Positions 26,139-35,323 of a stretch of DNA of 64,000 bases are shown here, piece by piece. Numbering within the stretch: the stretch's first letter is position 1; every line of letters starts with the position of its first letter. Position numbers and translations under genes: made by a program. The DNA comes from Flavobacterium solisilvae. Lineage in GTDB: Bacteria; Bacteroidota; Bacteroidia; Flavobacteriales; Flavobacteriaceae. Under the pieces are notes generated by a model. The model was given only the letters and a program-made list of their open reading frames with translations. It searched no databases and was not told where the DNA came from. Location: assembly GCF_012911605.1 (NCBI RefSeq), contig NZ_JAAMPT010000206.1:124001-188000 (forward strand). The letters run 5' to 3'.

Positions 26139-26405
26139 TTAAAGTGCGTTGATTTTTCCAATCAACTGATTAGCAGTTTGTTCTAATTCAGCATTTATTT
26201 GCTTAAAATGAGCTTTTTTGTTTTCTACATTTTTAGCGTTTACTTTAGTAATTAAAGTATCAAATGATGCAATTGCCTCATCAATAATTGCTTGTGATGC
26301 TTCAGTAGATTTTCCTGCTTTACTTAACTCATGAAAATAAACGATTTCAATAATATCACCAATAACAAAGTTGATGTCTTTTTTTAAATTTTTAACGCTT
26401 GGCAT
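26139..26405 (-). CDS. Small conserved helical protein of unknown function
   Basis: 88 residues, all predicted helical, with no signal peptide or membrane segment. It begins MPSVKNLKKDINFVIGDII and contains two long amphipathic helices with Lys/Glu pairs. I recognise it as the kind of short hypothetical conserved in flavobacteria but know no function. A TAATTTTG promoter box lies about 25 bases upstream, supporting real expression. Confidence 0.78.
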   Translation of the reverse strand: MPSVKNLKKDINFVIGDIIEIVYFHELSKAGKSTEASQAIIDEAIASFDTLITKVNAKNVENKKAHFKQINAELEQTANQLIGKINAL

Positions 26406-26430
26406 TTTCTTTTATTTTTAAAATTTGGTG

Positions 26431-26438
26431 CAAAATTA
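26431..26438 (-). promoter_or_regulatory. Probable promoter -7 box of the 88-residue protein
   Basis: The minus strand reads TAATTTTG, matching TAnnTTTG, 25 bases before the ATG; no TTG at the optimal -33 distance. Confidence 0.45.
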
Positions 26439-26460
26439 CATATAAACTTTTGAATATAAG

Positions 26461-27423
26461 TTAAGAAATGTATATTTCTAACAACGAACCTTTTCCACTT
26501 AACTGAAAATCAGTTAACGATGCTGGAATTAAAACTGTATCACCTTTTTTATAGCTGTACTTTTCTTCATTTAAAATTAACTCAAAATCGCCATCAACAC
26601 ACATGTAAACGGTAAACGAATTTTGATTTTTGTTGACGTTCAGGTTTCCATTCAACGGGATAAAATTGGTTGTAAAATAACTACAATCAACCACTTCATT
26701 TGATGTATTCTCTATTTTTAAATACTCTTTTTGCGCTTCGACTTTGTCATAATTTATCGCTTCAAGAGCTAAATCAACATGAAGTTCACGCGTATTTCCG
26801 TTAGCATCTACTCTATCGAAATCATATAATCTATATGTAATATCAGATGTTTGTTGGATTTCTGCAATTACGGTTCCTGCACCAATGGCGTGAACTGTTC
26901 CTGTTTCTAGAAAAAACACATCGCCTTTTTTTACTTTTTTGGTATCAAGAATGCTTAGTAATGTTTTGTTTTCTAAATGCTTTATATATTCTTCTGAAGA
27001 AGATTTTTCTTTGAAACCCACAATTAATCTTGCCTCATCATCGGCTTGCATCACATACCACATTTCCGTTTTACCAAAAGAATTGTGTCGTTTAGCAGCC
27101 AATTCATCGTTGGGATGAACTTGAATAGATAAATCTTCACGTGCATCAAGATATTTAAAAAGCAACGGAAATTGTTTCCCGAATTGTTCAAAAACTTTAG
27201 TTCCTAAAACTTGTTCTGGAAAATCATTTATCAACTCGTTTAATGATTTTCCTTTGAAAACTCCATTTGCAATTGTACTTACATCGTTTTCTACAGTTGA
27301 AATTTCCCAACTTTCTCCTGTAATTTCTGAAGCTATTGGTTTATTGAGATGGGTTTTCAATTTTGTTCCACCCCAAATTCTTTCTTTTAAGATGGGTTCA
27401 AACTGTAAAGGATATAGTTTCAT
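26461..27423 (-). CDS. manA: Mannose-6-phosphate isomerase, class I
   Basis: 320 residues, a short cupin-fold type I phosphomannose isomerase that interconverts fructose-6-phosphate and mannose-6-phosphate. Zinc-ligand motifs are visible: QVHPND (His), KTEMWYV (Glu) and GTVHAIG (His). The second cupin ends in the VLIPASLTDF strand. It supplies mannose-6-phosphate for GDP-mannose and deoxysugars, relevant to the polysaccharide cluster at the right end of the window, though it is not linked to it in an operon. Confidence 0.93.
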   Translation of the reverse strand: MKLYPLQFEPILKERIWGGTKLKTHLNKPIASEITGESWEISTVENDVSTIANGVFKGKSLNELINDFPEQVLGTKVFEQFGKQFPLLFKYLDAREDLSIQVHPNDELAAKRHNSFGKTEMWYVMQADDEARLIVGFKEKSSSEEYIKHLENKTLLSILDTKKVKKGDVFFLETGTVHAIGAGTVIAEIQQTSDITYRLYDFDRVDANGNTRELHVDLALEAINYDKVEAQKEYLKIENTSNEVVDCSYFTTNFIPLNGNLNVNKNQNSFTVYMCVDGDFELILNEEKYSYKKGDTVLIPASLTDFQLSGKGSLLEIYIS

Positions 27424-27495
27424 AAGTTGAATTTAAAGCGCAAATATCTGTCTTTTTTTGTTTTGGAATTAATAATATAAAACCAAAAAAATATA

Positions 27496-27960
27496 TTATT
27501 TTGCAGTGTGGCTTTGATTTCTAAGTATTTCTAATGCTTTTTCAATGTGGATTTTTCCGGACATGCTATTGAAAACCATTTCAATTATACCGTTTTTATT
27601 GACTACGTAAGTTACTCTTCCTGGGATTAAACCGAATAAATCATTGGGTACACCAAATAATTTCCGGAGTTTTTTATCGTTATCCGACAATAAAATGAAA
27701 GGCAATTGGTGTTTTGAGGCAAACTTTTGATGGGATTTATTCGAGTCACTACTGATACCAATAACTTCTGCTCCAAGTTCTTTAAATTCTTCGTAATTAT
27801 CTCGAAAACTACAAGCTTGCTCGGTGCAAACTCGGGTTTCATCTTTAGGATAAAAGTAAATTACTAATGATTTTCCAATAAAACTTTGGCTATCAAAAGC
27901 ATTTCCGTTGCTATTGATTGCTGTAAATTTGGGTAGCTTATCACCTATTTTCAAACTCAT
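27496..27960 (-). CDS. bcp: Thioredoxin-dependent peroxiredoxin, BCP/PrxQ type
   Basis: 154 residues from the ATG at 27960; a longer frame from 28002 would overlap the PTPS gene. It has a thioredoxin fold and reduces hydroperoxides. The peroxidatic Cys45 and probable resolving Cys50 lie in TRVCTEQACSF, five residues apart as in PrxQ/BCP proteins. The usual TPGCT motif is changed to TRVCT here, which alters the loop next to the active-site Cys. The gene starts one base after the PTPS stop codon, so the two are coupled. Confidence 0.9.
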   Translation of the reverse strand: MSLKIGDKLPKFTAINSNGNAFDSQSFIGKSLVIYFYPKDETRVCTEQACSFRDNYEEFKELGAEVIGISSDSNKSHQKFASKHQLPFILLSDNDKKLRKLFGVPNDLFGLIPGRVTYVVNKNGIIEMVFNSMSGKIHIEKALEILRNQSHTAK

Positions 27961-27961
27961 T

Positions 27962-28372
27962 TCAGTTGCCTTTGTATGATACAAAATTGCGTGGCGTTTC
28001 ATAAAGAACTACTTCTAACTCTTTATTTGCATCAATATATTTTCGAAGTTTATTCCAGATGACAACTGCAATGTTTTCGGCTGTTGGGTTTAAATTCTCA
28101 AAATCAGGAACATCGAGGTTTAGATTTTTATGATCAAAAGCATTTTCAATGTGTTCTTTTATCAAATCAGAAAGAATTTTTACATCAATCACAAAACCTG
28201 TTTCTTGGTCTATTTCTCCGGTAACAGAAACAATTAGTTCATAGTTATGACCATGAAAATTAGGATTATTGCATTTACCAAAAACCAAATCGTTTTGTTC
28301 CATCGACCAGTCTTTTCGATACAATCGATGGGCAGCATTGAAATGTGCTTTTCTAGAAACGGTTACTTTCAT
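27962..28372 (-). CDS. 6-pyruvoyltetrahydropterin synthase/QueD family protein
   Basis: 136 residues. Zinc ligands are His15 (NAAHRL), His40 and His42 (FHGHNY); catalytic Cys34 is in GKCNNPN; Asp/His near 104 (AFDHKNL) and Glu near 130 (ETPRN) complete the active site. The GKCNNPNxHGHNY block resembles animal PTPS more than E. coli QueD. In Bacteroidota such proteins usually make 6-carboxytetrahydropterin for queuosine, but a tetrahydrobiopterin role cannot be excluded from sequence. It is followed directly by a peroxiredoxin gene. Confidence 0.88.
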   Translation of the reverse strand: MKVTVSRKAHFNAAHRLYRKDWSMEQNDLVFGKCNNPNFHGHNYELIVSVTGEIDQETGFVIDVKILSDLIKEHIENAFDHKNLNLDVPDFENLNPTAENIAVVIWNKLRKYIDANKELEVVLYETPRNFVSYKGN

Positions 28373-28425
28373 TAGATTTCTGATTATTGATTAACGATTT
28401 TTGAATTAGTGTGAATTCCATAATT

Positions 28426-28953
28426 TCAAATCTTGTGTTCTTCTAAATAATGATAAAACTCGTCGAAAATAATTTTGAACCAAACGGTGTAACAATCTGG
28501 ATTTTCTACCATATCATCTTTGATGTCTTCAATTTTCATCCATTTCCAACTTTCAACTTCATCTGCATTGATATTTGGTTCTTCATTTGAGTAACCAATC
28601 ATTACATGATCGAGTTCGTGTTCAGTCAAACCATTGTCAAAAGGTGCTTTGTAAATAAAATGAAACAACTCTTTTAGTTCTGTTTTGAAACCCATTTCTT
28701 CATACAAACGACGTTTTCCTGCTTCTATATTAGTTTCTCCGGCTCGTTGATGACTGCAACAAGTATTGGTCCATAATAGAGGCGAATGATATTTATGATG
28801 TGCTCGTTGTTGCAACATCACTTCGTTTTTATCATTTAAAACAAAAACTGAAAAGGCTCGATGCAAAACTGCTTTTTCATGAGCTTCTAGCTTATTCATC
28901 AAGCCAATGGGTTCGTCTTTTTCATTGACTAATATTACTTGTTCTTCTTTCAT
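28426..28953 (-). CDS. idi: Isopentenyl-diphosphate delta-isomerase, type I
   Basis: 175 residues from the ATG at 28953; a longer frame to 28998 is not needed. It is a Nudix-fold enzyme that interconverts isopentenyl and dimethylallyl diphosphate. The catalytic Cys is Cys65 or Cys66 in TNTCCSHQ, with the catalytic Glu in LTEHELDHV. A Nudix-like helix is seen in AGKRRLYEEMGF. It feeds menaquinone, undecaprenol and carotenoid synthesis. It lies upstream of the PTPS and peroxiredoxin genes on the same strand. Confidence 0.95.
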   Translation of the reverse strand: MKEEQVILVNEKDEPIGLMNKLEAHEKAVLHRAFSVFVLNDKNEVMLQQRAHHKYHSPLLWTNTCCSHQRAGETNIEAGKRRLYEEMGFKTELKELFHFIYKAPFDNGLTEHELDHVMIGYSNEEPNINADEVESWKWMKIEDIKDDMVENPDCYTVWFKIIFDEFYHYLEEHKI

Positions 28954-28970
28954 AGAGTTTTTGTGATGGT

Positions 28971-28978
28971 CAAAAATA
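28971..28978 (-). promoter_or_regulatory. Probable idi promoter -7 box
   Basis: The minus strand reads TATTTTTG 17 bases before the ATG, with a TTG 16 bases further upstream (28995-28997). Confidence 0.5.
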
Positions 28979-29085
28979 CGAAAAAAAACAAGCCTCAATA
29001 ATTATGCTTGTCGAACAACCGTTAAACTTTCCTTAAATCATCTCTATTTGTAATCTGTAAGACATTTTGCAACGTACTTCTATTG

Positions 29086-29093
29086 TAAATTTG
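29086..29093 (+). promoter_or_regulatory. Probable msrBA promoter -7 box
   Basis: TAAATTTG fits TAnnTTTG, 22 bases before the ATG, with TTG at 29067-29069 (16-base spacer). Confidence 0.5.
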
Positions 29094-29115
29094 TACATCA
29101 ATTAATTTAATTGTT

Positions 29116-30207
29116 ATGAGAAAAATAATCACATTTTTGTTTCTGATTCCCTTGCTTACCCTAACGGCTTGTGGACAATCAAACAAAAAAACTTCAAAAA
29201 AAGAAACTAATACTATGGAAAATGTAATTAACAAACCTGGAAATCCTTATTATTCCAATACTGATACTAAAAAATTAAATGTTTCGAATGCCGAATGGCA
29301 GAAAATTTTATCACCCGATTTGTATGCTGTAGCTAGAGAAGCTGACACCGAAAGAGCTTTCACGGGAACGATGTGGAAAAGCGAAACCAAAGGAACCTAT
29401 TATTGTGCAACGTGTGGAAATAAACTGTTTAAATCAGACCAAAAATTTGTGAGTAGTTGTGGTTGGCCAAGTTTTTTTGAACAAGAAAACAAAAACAGTA
29501 TTTGGTTCAAACCTGATAATTCCTATGGAATGCAACGCACCGAAGCACTATGCGGAAGATGCGACAGTCATTTAGGACATTTGTTTGATGATGGTCCAGA
29601 ACCGACTGGAAAAAGATATTGTATGAACGCGATTTCACTAGATTTTGTGCCTGATGCAATTGCAACAAATTCAGGAAATAGTGAAACAATTGTTCTTGGC
29701 GGTGGTTGTTTTTGGTGTGTGGAAGCGGTTTATGAAAATCTTGATGGAGTAACCAAAGTTGTTTCGGGATATGCTGGCGGAAGTGTTGAAAATCCAAGCT
29801 ATGAAGAAGTTTGTACCGGAAGAACTGGCGCAGCAGAAGTGATTGAGATTACTTATGATAAAACCAAAACGAATTTGGACGAAATTTTCAAAGTGTTTTT
29901 CACTGTTCACGATCCAACTACTTTAAATCGTCAAGGTGCTGATGTTGGTACGCAATATCGCTCAGTGATTTTTTATAAAAACGAAAACGAGAAAAAAGCC
30001 GCTCAGGATTTAATTAAAGATTTGAACAAGGAAGTTTTTGACAATAAAATTGTGACTACGCTTGAACCTTTGAAAAAATTCTACAAAGCGGAAGAATACC
30101 ATCAAGGATATTATGAAAACAACAAGAACAAACCTTATTGTCAAATGGTAATTCAACCAAAAATTGAAAAGTTTGAAAAGGTTTTTAAGGATAGATTAAA
30201 GAAATAG
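29116..30207 (+). CDS. msrBA: Fused methionine sulfoxide reductase MsrB-MsrA lipoprotein
   Basis: 363 residues. A lipobox (TLTAC) gives mature Cys19, so this repair enzyme is predicted to sit outside the cytoplasm. The MsrB domain (about 55-180) has zinc cysteines 97, 100, 146 and 149 and catalytic Cys169 in RYCMNAIS. The MsrA domain (about 190-350) has GGGCFWC with catalytic Cys198 and the YDKTKTNLDEIFKVFF block. MsrB reduces methionine-R-sulfoxide and MsrA the S epimer, so one polypeptide repairs both. Order B then A is the reverse of the PilB/MsrAB arrangement, and no thioredoxin domain is attached. The gene ends one base before the convergent response regulator gene. Confidence 0.95.
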   Translation: MRKIITFLFLIPLLTLTACGQSNKKTSKKETNTMENVINKPGNPYYSNTDTKKLNVSNAEWQKILSPDLYAVAREADTERAFTGTMWKSETKGTYYCATCGNKLFKSDQKFVSSCGWPSFFEQENKNSIWFKPDNSYGMQRTEALCGRCDSHLGHLFDDGPEPTGKRYCMNAISLDFVPDAIATNSGNSETIVLGGGCFWCVEAVYENLDGVTKVVSGYAGGSVENPSYEEVCTGRTGAAEVIEITYDKTKTNLDEIFKVFFTVHDPTTLNRQGADVGTQYRSVIFYKNENEKKAAQDLIKDLNKEVFDNKIVTTLEPLKKFYKAEEYHQGYYENNKNKPYCQMVIQPKIEKFEKVFKDRLKK

Positions 30208-30208
30208 T

Positions 30209-30823
30209 TTAAATCAAATCGAACTTTAAAGCATTTTTTATTAATGAAGCGGTGTTATTGGCTTCTAATTTTAGCATTAAATTTTGTCGATGAGAACTCA
30301 CAGTAGTAATGCTTATAAAAAGTTTATTGGCAATTTGCTGATTGGTTAATCCTTCGGCAATTTGAATTAACACCTCTTTTTCTCTACGGGTTATTATTGG
30401 TATTTCATCATATTTTGATGTATTTTGTTTTTGATAACCTACATTAAAATACATATTTCCAATTAAAACCTCACTGATGGCTTTATAGATTTCTTCCCTG
30501 CTAGAATTTTTTAACAAATAACCGCTTGCCCCGTTTTCAATCATTTTAGAAACATAACCTCTGTCATTAAAAGTGCTCAATGCTAAACATATAATTGACG
30601 GAAACTCGGTTTTAATTTTTTTGCATAATTCAATTCCGCTAATATCAGGAAGATTTATATCGATAAAAGCAATATCTACTTCATTTTTTGCAATAAAAGA
30701 AATGGCTTCAAAAGCATTTATAGCCGTTCCTACAACAACTATACTTTCGTTTTGCGATAAAAGTGTTTTAAAACCTTCTATCACCATTGGATGATCATCT
30801 ACTATAAAAATTTTGTGTTTCAT
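30209..30823 (-). CDS. NarL/FixJ-family response regulator
   Basis: 204 residues. The receiver domain has acidic DD at 9-10, phospho-acceptor Asp55 in IAFIDINLPD, and a conserved Lys in YLLKNSS. The C-terminal LuxR-type helix-turn-helix (about 138-200) contains ITRREKEVLIQIAEGLTNQQ and IANKLFISITTVSSHR. It is a DNA-binding transcription factor that dimerises on phosphorylation. One base separates it from the upstream TPR histidine kinase, so the two form a classical two-component pair. Confidence 0.95.
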   Translation of the reverse strand: MKHKIFIVDDHPMVIEGFKTLLSQNESIVVVGTAINAFEAISFIAKNEVDIAFIDINLPDISGIELCKKIKTEFPSIICLALSTFNDRGYVSKMIENGASGYLLKNSSREEIYKAISEVLIGNMYFNVGYQKQNTSKYDEIPIITRREKEVLIQIAEGLTNQQIANKLFISITTVSSHRQNLMLKLEANNTASLIKNALKFDLI

Positions 30824-30824
30824 A

Positions 30825-32795
30825 TTATTCTATTTCAAATTCAATATGAGTTGATGTTCCGTTTTTATCAGAAGTAATGTCTAATTTTCCTTTTAAATAA
30901 TCTACACGATGTTGAATATTTGTTATACCAATTCCATCCTTTTTAACTGAATTTACATCAAATCCTTTACCATTATCTTCCACTGTTAGCGAAATAGTTT
31001 TATTATTTTTAGAAAGTTGCACGTGTATTTGAGTGGCATTGGCGTGCTTAATAGTGTTATTCAATAATTCTTGCACAATTCGGTATAAAACAATTTCTAC
31101 CGTTTGATTTAATCTTTCTTCCAACCCAAAACTTTGGTAAACAATCTGCAATCCCGAATTTTCTAAAACTGAATTGCAATAATTTTGCAAGGTATCATCT
31201 AAACCAAATTTTATCAAAGCTTCGGGCATCATATTGTGTGCCACACGTCGCATTTCGGTAATAGCGCTATCCAATTGAGAAATGCTTTTGGTAAACGCAT
31301 TGGCATTTTCTTCCGATAAAATTACATTTCCTTTTACACTATTTAGCTGAAATTTTACACCTGATAACATTCCGCCCAAACCATCGTGTAAATCTCTTGC
31401 TAATCGGGTTCGTTCTGCTTCTTCTCCTTGTATTATATTTTGCGCAGCATCAATTTGTTTTTCTTGCAGTAGTTGTTTTATTTTTTGTTCCGCTAATTTT
31501 TTTCTGGTTTTATAATTTCTATATAACAAGAAACTAAAGAGTAATAATCCAATTGAAATTCCAGTTAATGAATAAATAAAAATTTTGTTTTGAAGTTGTT
31601 TTTTCTCTAAAAGTAAAATGTCTTTATCTTTTTTTTCCGATTGATACCTAGCTTCGCGTTCGGAGAATTGTTCTGCTTGTTCGCCTGTAATTATCTCATC
31701 ATTAACAGCTGCATATTGCTTAAAATACTTGTATGCTTCTTTATATTGTTTTGTTTCATATAAATATTGATGTAAAACTTTGTAATAATCTCTTTTTTCG
31801 GTTGGGTTTTCAGTTTGTAAATAGTATGCTTCCGATTGGTTGAGAAAATTTTCTGCTTCTGAATATTTTTTTTCTTGTAAAGCTATATTAGCCAAAAGCA
31901 AACTAGAAATTGCAATTCCGCTTGAACTATTTATTTCTTTTGCCGTGTTTAAACTTTTTTGAGCAAATATTTTACAACTATCTAGTTTATCTAACAATAA
32001 ATATTCTTGAGCAATATTGTGATAATAACCATATATATATGATCTTTCTATTTTACTATTTTCTAATTGAGGTAAATGCTTTAATCTAATAGTAAGTGCT
32101 TTTTCAATCTTTCCGTTTTCTGCATAGTTATCTGCTTTTTGCTGTGTATAAAATGCAATAATGGTTTGATTTTTATATTTATTTGCTATCGCTAATGCTT
32201 TATCAATATATTCGTTAGCTTTTGGTAAATTTTTTAGCGTACTAAAAACAACGCTCATATTAAAATATAAATCCGATTTTTTCTTATCTAAAATTCTTAC
32301 GGTAAGCTTTTTATCTTCTAAAATCTGAGGATTATCAAATATTTTTTGAGCTTCTAAAAAATAATCAATGCATTGTTCGTATTCACCGGTTTCATATTTT
32401 ATACTTCCTAAATTAAAATTTGCTCCAGCCATCAAATAAATATGATTTCCATTTTTTGCTGCAACTAAAGCTTTATTCTGACACTCAAATGCTTTTGATT
32501 TATCATTAAAATTACTATACCAAAGTCCTAGAAACCGATAGCTATTTGAAATGGCAAAGTTGTTTTTTAACTTAATACTTTTTGCTAATGCTCCATCAAG
32601 GAGTTTTTTAGAAAGAGTGCTGTCAATCTCAATAATATCATATCCCAAATGACTAAGTAATCTAACTTGAGTTGTGTCTGTCTTTTGTTTTCCAATAGTA
32701 GTTATAAGTTGTTTTATACTATCCAATTCACTTTGCTGTGAAAACCCCAAAACAACCGAAAAAAATACTATTATAATAACTAATGCTTTCTTCAT
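30825..32795 (-). CDS. TPR-domain sensor histidine kinase (HisKA_3 type)
   Basis: 656 residues from the ATG at 32795; an upstream frame start at 32840 would bury the signal peptide. The signal peptide ends GFSQ, and the sensor region (about 25-370) is a string of tetratricopeptide-like helix pairs predicted to lie in the periplasm. One membrane helix (IFIYSLTGISIGLLLFSFLL) leads to a coiled coil, then the HisKA_3 H-box ARDLHDGLGGML and an HATPase domain with ELLNNTIKHA and VEDNGKGF. This architecture is typical of Bacteroidota kinases paired with LuxR-type regulators. The signal is unknown. It diverges from a four-gene exported-protein set. Confidence 0.93.
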   Translation of the reverse strand: MKKALVIIIVFFSVVLGFSQQSELDSIKQLITTIGKQKTDTTQVRLLSHLGYDIIEIDSTLSKKLLDGALAKSIKLKNNFAISNSYRFLGLWYSNFNDKSKAFECQNKALVAAKNGNHIYLMAGANFNLGSIKYETGEYEQCIDYFLEAQKIFDNPQILEDKKLTVRILDKKKSDLYFNMSVVFSTLKNLPKANEYIDKALAIANKYKNQTIIAFYTQQKADNYAENGKIEKALTIRLKHLPQLENSKIERSYIYGYYHNIAQEYLLLDKLDSCKIFAQKSLNTAKEINSSSGIAISSLLLANIALQEKKYSEAENFLNQSEAYYLQTENPTEKRDYYKVLHQYLYETKQYKEAYKYFKQYAAVNDEIITGEQAEQFSEREARYQSEKKDKDILLLEKKQLQNKIFIYSLTGISIGLLLFSFLLYRNYKTRKKLAEQKIKQLLQEKQIDAAQNIIQGEEAERTRLARDLHDGLGGMLSGVKFQLNSVKGNVILSEENANAFTKSISQLDSAITEMRRVAHNMMPEALIKFGLDDTLQNYCNSVLENSGLQIVYQSFGLEERLNQTVEIVLYRIVQELLNNTIKHANATQIHVQLSKNNKTISLTVEDNGKGFDVNSVKKDGIGITNIQHRVDYLKGKLDITSDKNGTSTHIEFEIE

Positions 32796-32843
32796 TTTTA
32801 TTTTTTTATAACAATAACAAAGTAACCCAAACAATATCATTTC

Positions 32844-32892
32844 GTTATCCTATAAAAGTAGGATATTTAAAATCATTAGTAAAGAGGATAAC
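32844..32892. promoter_or_regulatory. Repeated AGGATAAC half-sites in a divergent intergenic region
   Basis: GTTATCCT at 32844-32851 and AGGATAAC at 32885-32892 are exact reverse complements. Between them TAGGATA at 32859-32865 forms a tight inverted repeat with TATCCTA at 32846-32852. There is no T tail, so a terminator is unlikely. The sites lie 50-100 bases upstream of the TPR kinase gene and 75-120 bases upstream of the exported lipoprotein gene on the other side, where a regulator could control both. Confidence 0.45.
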
Positions 32893-32966
32893 CTATTTTT
32901 TTATGCAAATTAATTTTATAACATCAAATTTTTATTCAAAATAGTATTAATTTAAAAATAGCGATT

Positions 32967-34334
32967 ATGAAAAATTTAAACCTGCTCTTTATTTGTTTCA
33001 GTGTATTATTTTTTGCATCATGCTCTAATGATAATGAAACAACTAGTGTATTAACTGTAAACACAACAGATGCAATAAATTTAACTGCAACCACTGTTAC
33101 TCTTGGTGGAGAAGTTGTTACTGATGGCGGAAGTGCTGTAACAGAACGTGGAATTTGTATGGGTGAAAACCCAAATCCGGAAAAAGATTTACCCGATGTT
33201 TATACTGATATTTTAGGTAGTGGAACTGGTGCTTTCAGCGAAACATACGATATATCAGCATTACCATCAAGTACAAATATCTATTTTAGAGCTTATGCAA
33301 TAAATGCCAACGGAATTGTTTATGGAGAAATTAAATCGTTTACCACTTTAAGTTGTCCTACAATCCAAGTTACTAACAATATTACAACACCAACTATTTG
33401 GGAGACAGGAAATGTATATGTGATAAATAGCGAAATAACTATTACATCAGTTTTAACAATACATCAAGGAGTAATCGTTAAACTAGGACAAAATGGTAGA
33501 ATACGGGTAAATACTGGTGGAAATCTATTTGCATATGGAACAGAAACTAACCGAATTACTTTCACTTCTTTGGCAGATGATAGTTATTGTGGTGATACTA
33601 ATGGAGATGGAAATGCTACATCACCGCAAAAAGGCGATTGGATTAATGTTTATTTAAATGGTGGTGCAAGTCAATTTATAAATTGTGATTTTTTGTATGC
33701 TGGAGGAAATGATGGTGGTTATCGCTGTGCAGTTGTAGTATCTGGTTCGGGTTCTAATTTTGTTTTTGATGGTTGTGTTTTTGCGCATACGGCAAATGGA
33801 ACAAACTTTACTGGTCAATTTGCCTTTTATGGAGCAAACAATATGAGAGATCCAGCAATTTCAGAATTTGTAAATAATGTGTTTTATGATAATTATTACC
33901 CAATTTATTTGAATGCAACCTATTCTATTAATCCTAACAATAGTTATAGTAATCCTGACAATCCATTTGAAACAAATGCTAGAAACTGTATTTGGATGTA
34001 CCCAAATGGTGGTTCTAATGTAAATGTAAACCTTACCGAAACCGAAGTTCCTTTTGTAATGGATGGATATTTGCAAAAAAATACCGGCTCATTTACACTT
34101 GGTCCGGGAGTTGTTATGAAATTTCCAACAGGAAATACATTTGGATTAAACATTTCTAATCCATCAATTAATCCATCGGCTGTTTTAACTTCTATAAAAG
34201 ATGATTTTTGGGGAGGAGATACAAATGGCGATGGCAATGCAACTTCTCCAGCAGCAAACGATTGGTATGGATGTTACAACCATTCTACTTCAGCTTGGAT
34301 GAATGGTGCCAATATTTTATATGCTCAAAATTAA
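32967..34334 (+). CDS. Lipoprotein with fibronectin-like domain and duplicated GDTNGDGNATSP segment
   Basis: 455 residues. The lipobox FFASC gives a mature Cys19. Residues about 30-125 look like a fibronectin type III-like domain common in Bacteroidota lipoproteins (TATTVTLGGEVVTDGG, ERGICMG, YFRAYAINANG). The remainder is beta rich and resembles a right-handed parallel beta-helix. Two copies of a GDTNGDGNATSP motif followed by a DW pair (near residues 210 and 425) suggest an internal duplication with possible calcium-binding loops. It is the first gene of a tightly spaced four-gene set of exported proteins. Function unknown. Confidence 0.82.
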   Translation: MKNLNLLFICFSVLFFASCSNDNETTSVLTVNTTDAINLTATTVTLGGEVVTDGGSAVTERGICMGENPNPEKDLPDVYTDILGSGTGAFSETYDISALPSSTNIYFRAYAINANGIVYGEIKSFTTLSCPTIQVTNNITTPTIWETGNVYVINSEITITSVLTIHQGVIVKLGQNGRIRVNTGGNLFAYGTETNRITFTSLADDSYCGDTNGDGNATSPQKGDWINVYLNGGASQFINCDFLYAGGNDGGYRCAVVVSGSGSNFVFDGCVFAHTANGTNFTGQFAFYGANNMRDPAISEFVNNVFYDNYYPIYLNATYSINPNNSYSNPDNPFETNARNCIWMYPNGGSNVNVNLTETEVPFVMDGYLQKNTGSFTLGPGVVMKFPTGNTFGLNISNPSINPSAVLTSIKDDFWGGDTNGDGNATSPAANDWYGCYNHSTSAWMNGANILYAQN

Positions 34335-34351
34335 TTTTAAAGAATAAAATT

Positions 34352-35287
34352 ATGAGAACAATCTTTTTGTTAGTTGCAGTCACATTTTCAATTTCTACTT
34401 TTTCACAAGTAGGAATTGGCACTACAAGTCCTGATGGTTCTTCAATTCTTGATATTAATTCAAACAATTCAGGGTTGTTAATTCCAAGAGTTAGTTTATC
34501 CGATGTTTCAAATGGAACTACACCAATAAATTCTCCGGCAGTTAGTTTATTAGTTTATAATACTAATGTATCAACTACTGGAGGAAATGGTGTTGGTTAC
34601 TATTATTGGAATGGTACACTATGGGTAAAACTACTAATTAATAATGATGAAAAATGGAGTAGAGATTCAAGTAATGGCTATTTATTCCCAACAACTTTAA
34701 CCGATAGAGTTGGCATTGGCTTGAACAACCCAACTGAAATGCTCGACATAGTTGGCAGAGTTAAAATTGTAGATGGTAATCAAGCAACAGGAAAAGTTTT
34801 AACTTCTGATGCTAACGGAGTTGGAACATGGCAAAAAGTGGGTATAAATAACATTAATGTTTCGCTTACTAACCCAGGAATAAGTGTTCCCTATACAACT
34901 GCAAACTTTTTACAAACCGGAGTTTCTATTACGTTACCAACGGGAAAATTTGCAATAAATGTCACTATGCTTTTAACAAATACAACTGGAACACCAACTC
35001 CTAATAATTCTTCTTTTTGGTTGCGCTCAACATTTTCGGATAGTTCTGGAATAAACCCAGTTTCATCAACAGATATTATTGGAGGTAGACTTATTAGCGG
35101 CAATTTACCTGGTTCAAGTTTATTCTCTCTTTTAAGCGGAACAATTATTATTAACAATACATCAGCACTACCAAAAACATACTACTATGTAGCTGGAAAT
35201 GTACATATTATAAACACAACTGATACTTTACTCAAAATAGGCGGTAACTTGAATGAAAACAGCATAATTGCTTATAAATTAGAGTAA
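34352..35287 (+). CDS. Exported fibre-like protein with VGIGTTSP motif
   Basis: 311 residues from the ATG at 34352; a longer frame starting at 34208 overlaps the previous gene and has no signal peptide at its start. The signal peptide ends STFSQ. The mature N-terminus VGIGTTSPDGSSILDINS is a motif common in flavobacterial exported proteins that resemble tail-fibre or trimeric adhesin stalks. The middle has another RVGIGLNNPTEMLDI repeat, and the C-terminal part is a Thr/Ser/Asn-rich beta domain of C1q/TNF-like appearance. No sorting domain is evident. It follows the lipoprotein gene by 17 bases. Confidence 0.8.
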   Translation: MRTIFLLVAVTFSISTFSQVGIGTTSPDGSSILDINSNNSGLLIPRVSLSDVSNGTTPINSPAVSLLVYNTNVSTTGGNGVGYYYWNGTLWVKLLINNDEKWSRDSSNGYLFPTTLTDRVGIGLNNPTEMLDIVGRVKIVDGNQATGKVLTSDANGVGTWQKVGINNINVSLTNPGISVPYTTANFLQTGVSITLPTGKFAINVTMLLTNTTGTPTPNNSSFWLRSTFSDSSGINPVSSTDIIGGRLISGNLPGSSLFSLLSGTIIINNTSALPKTYYYVAGNVHIINTTDTLLKIGGNLNENSIIAYKLE

Positions 35288-35323
35288 AGTATTCTATTAC
35301 TACTAAATTAAACTTACTTTCAA

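Noticed and set aside
32846..32865. TATCCTA/TAGGATA hairpin as a terminator.
   Set aside because: There is no T run after the stem on either strand and no gene ends there; it is in a divergent promoter region.
34208..34351. An upstream extension of the fibre-like protein.
   Set aside because: It runs inside the 3' end of the lipoprotein gene in another frame and lacks a signal peptide at its start.
34352..35287. Fibre-like protein as evidence of a prophage.
   Set aside because: No capsid, terminase, integrase or lysis genes are nearby; its neighbours are lipoproteins and a T9SS protein, and the VGIGTTSP motif is common in flavobacterial exported proteins.
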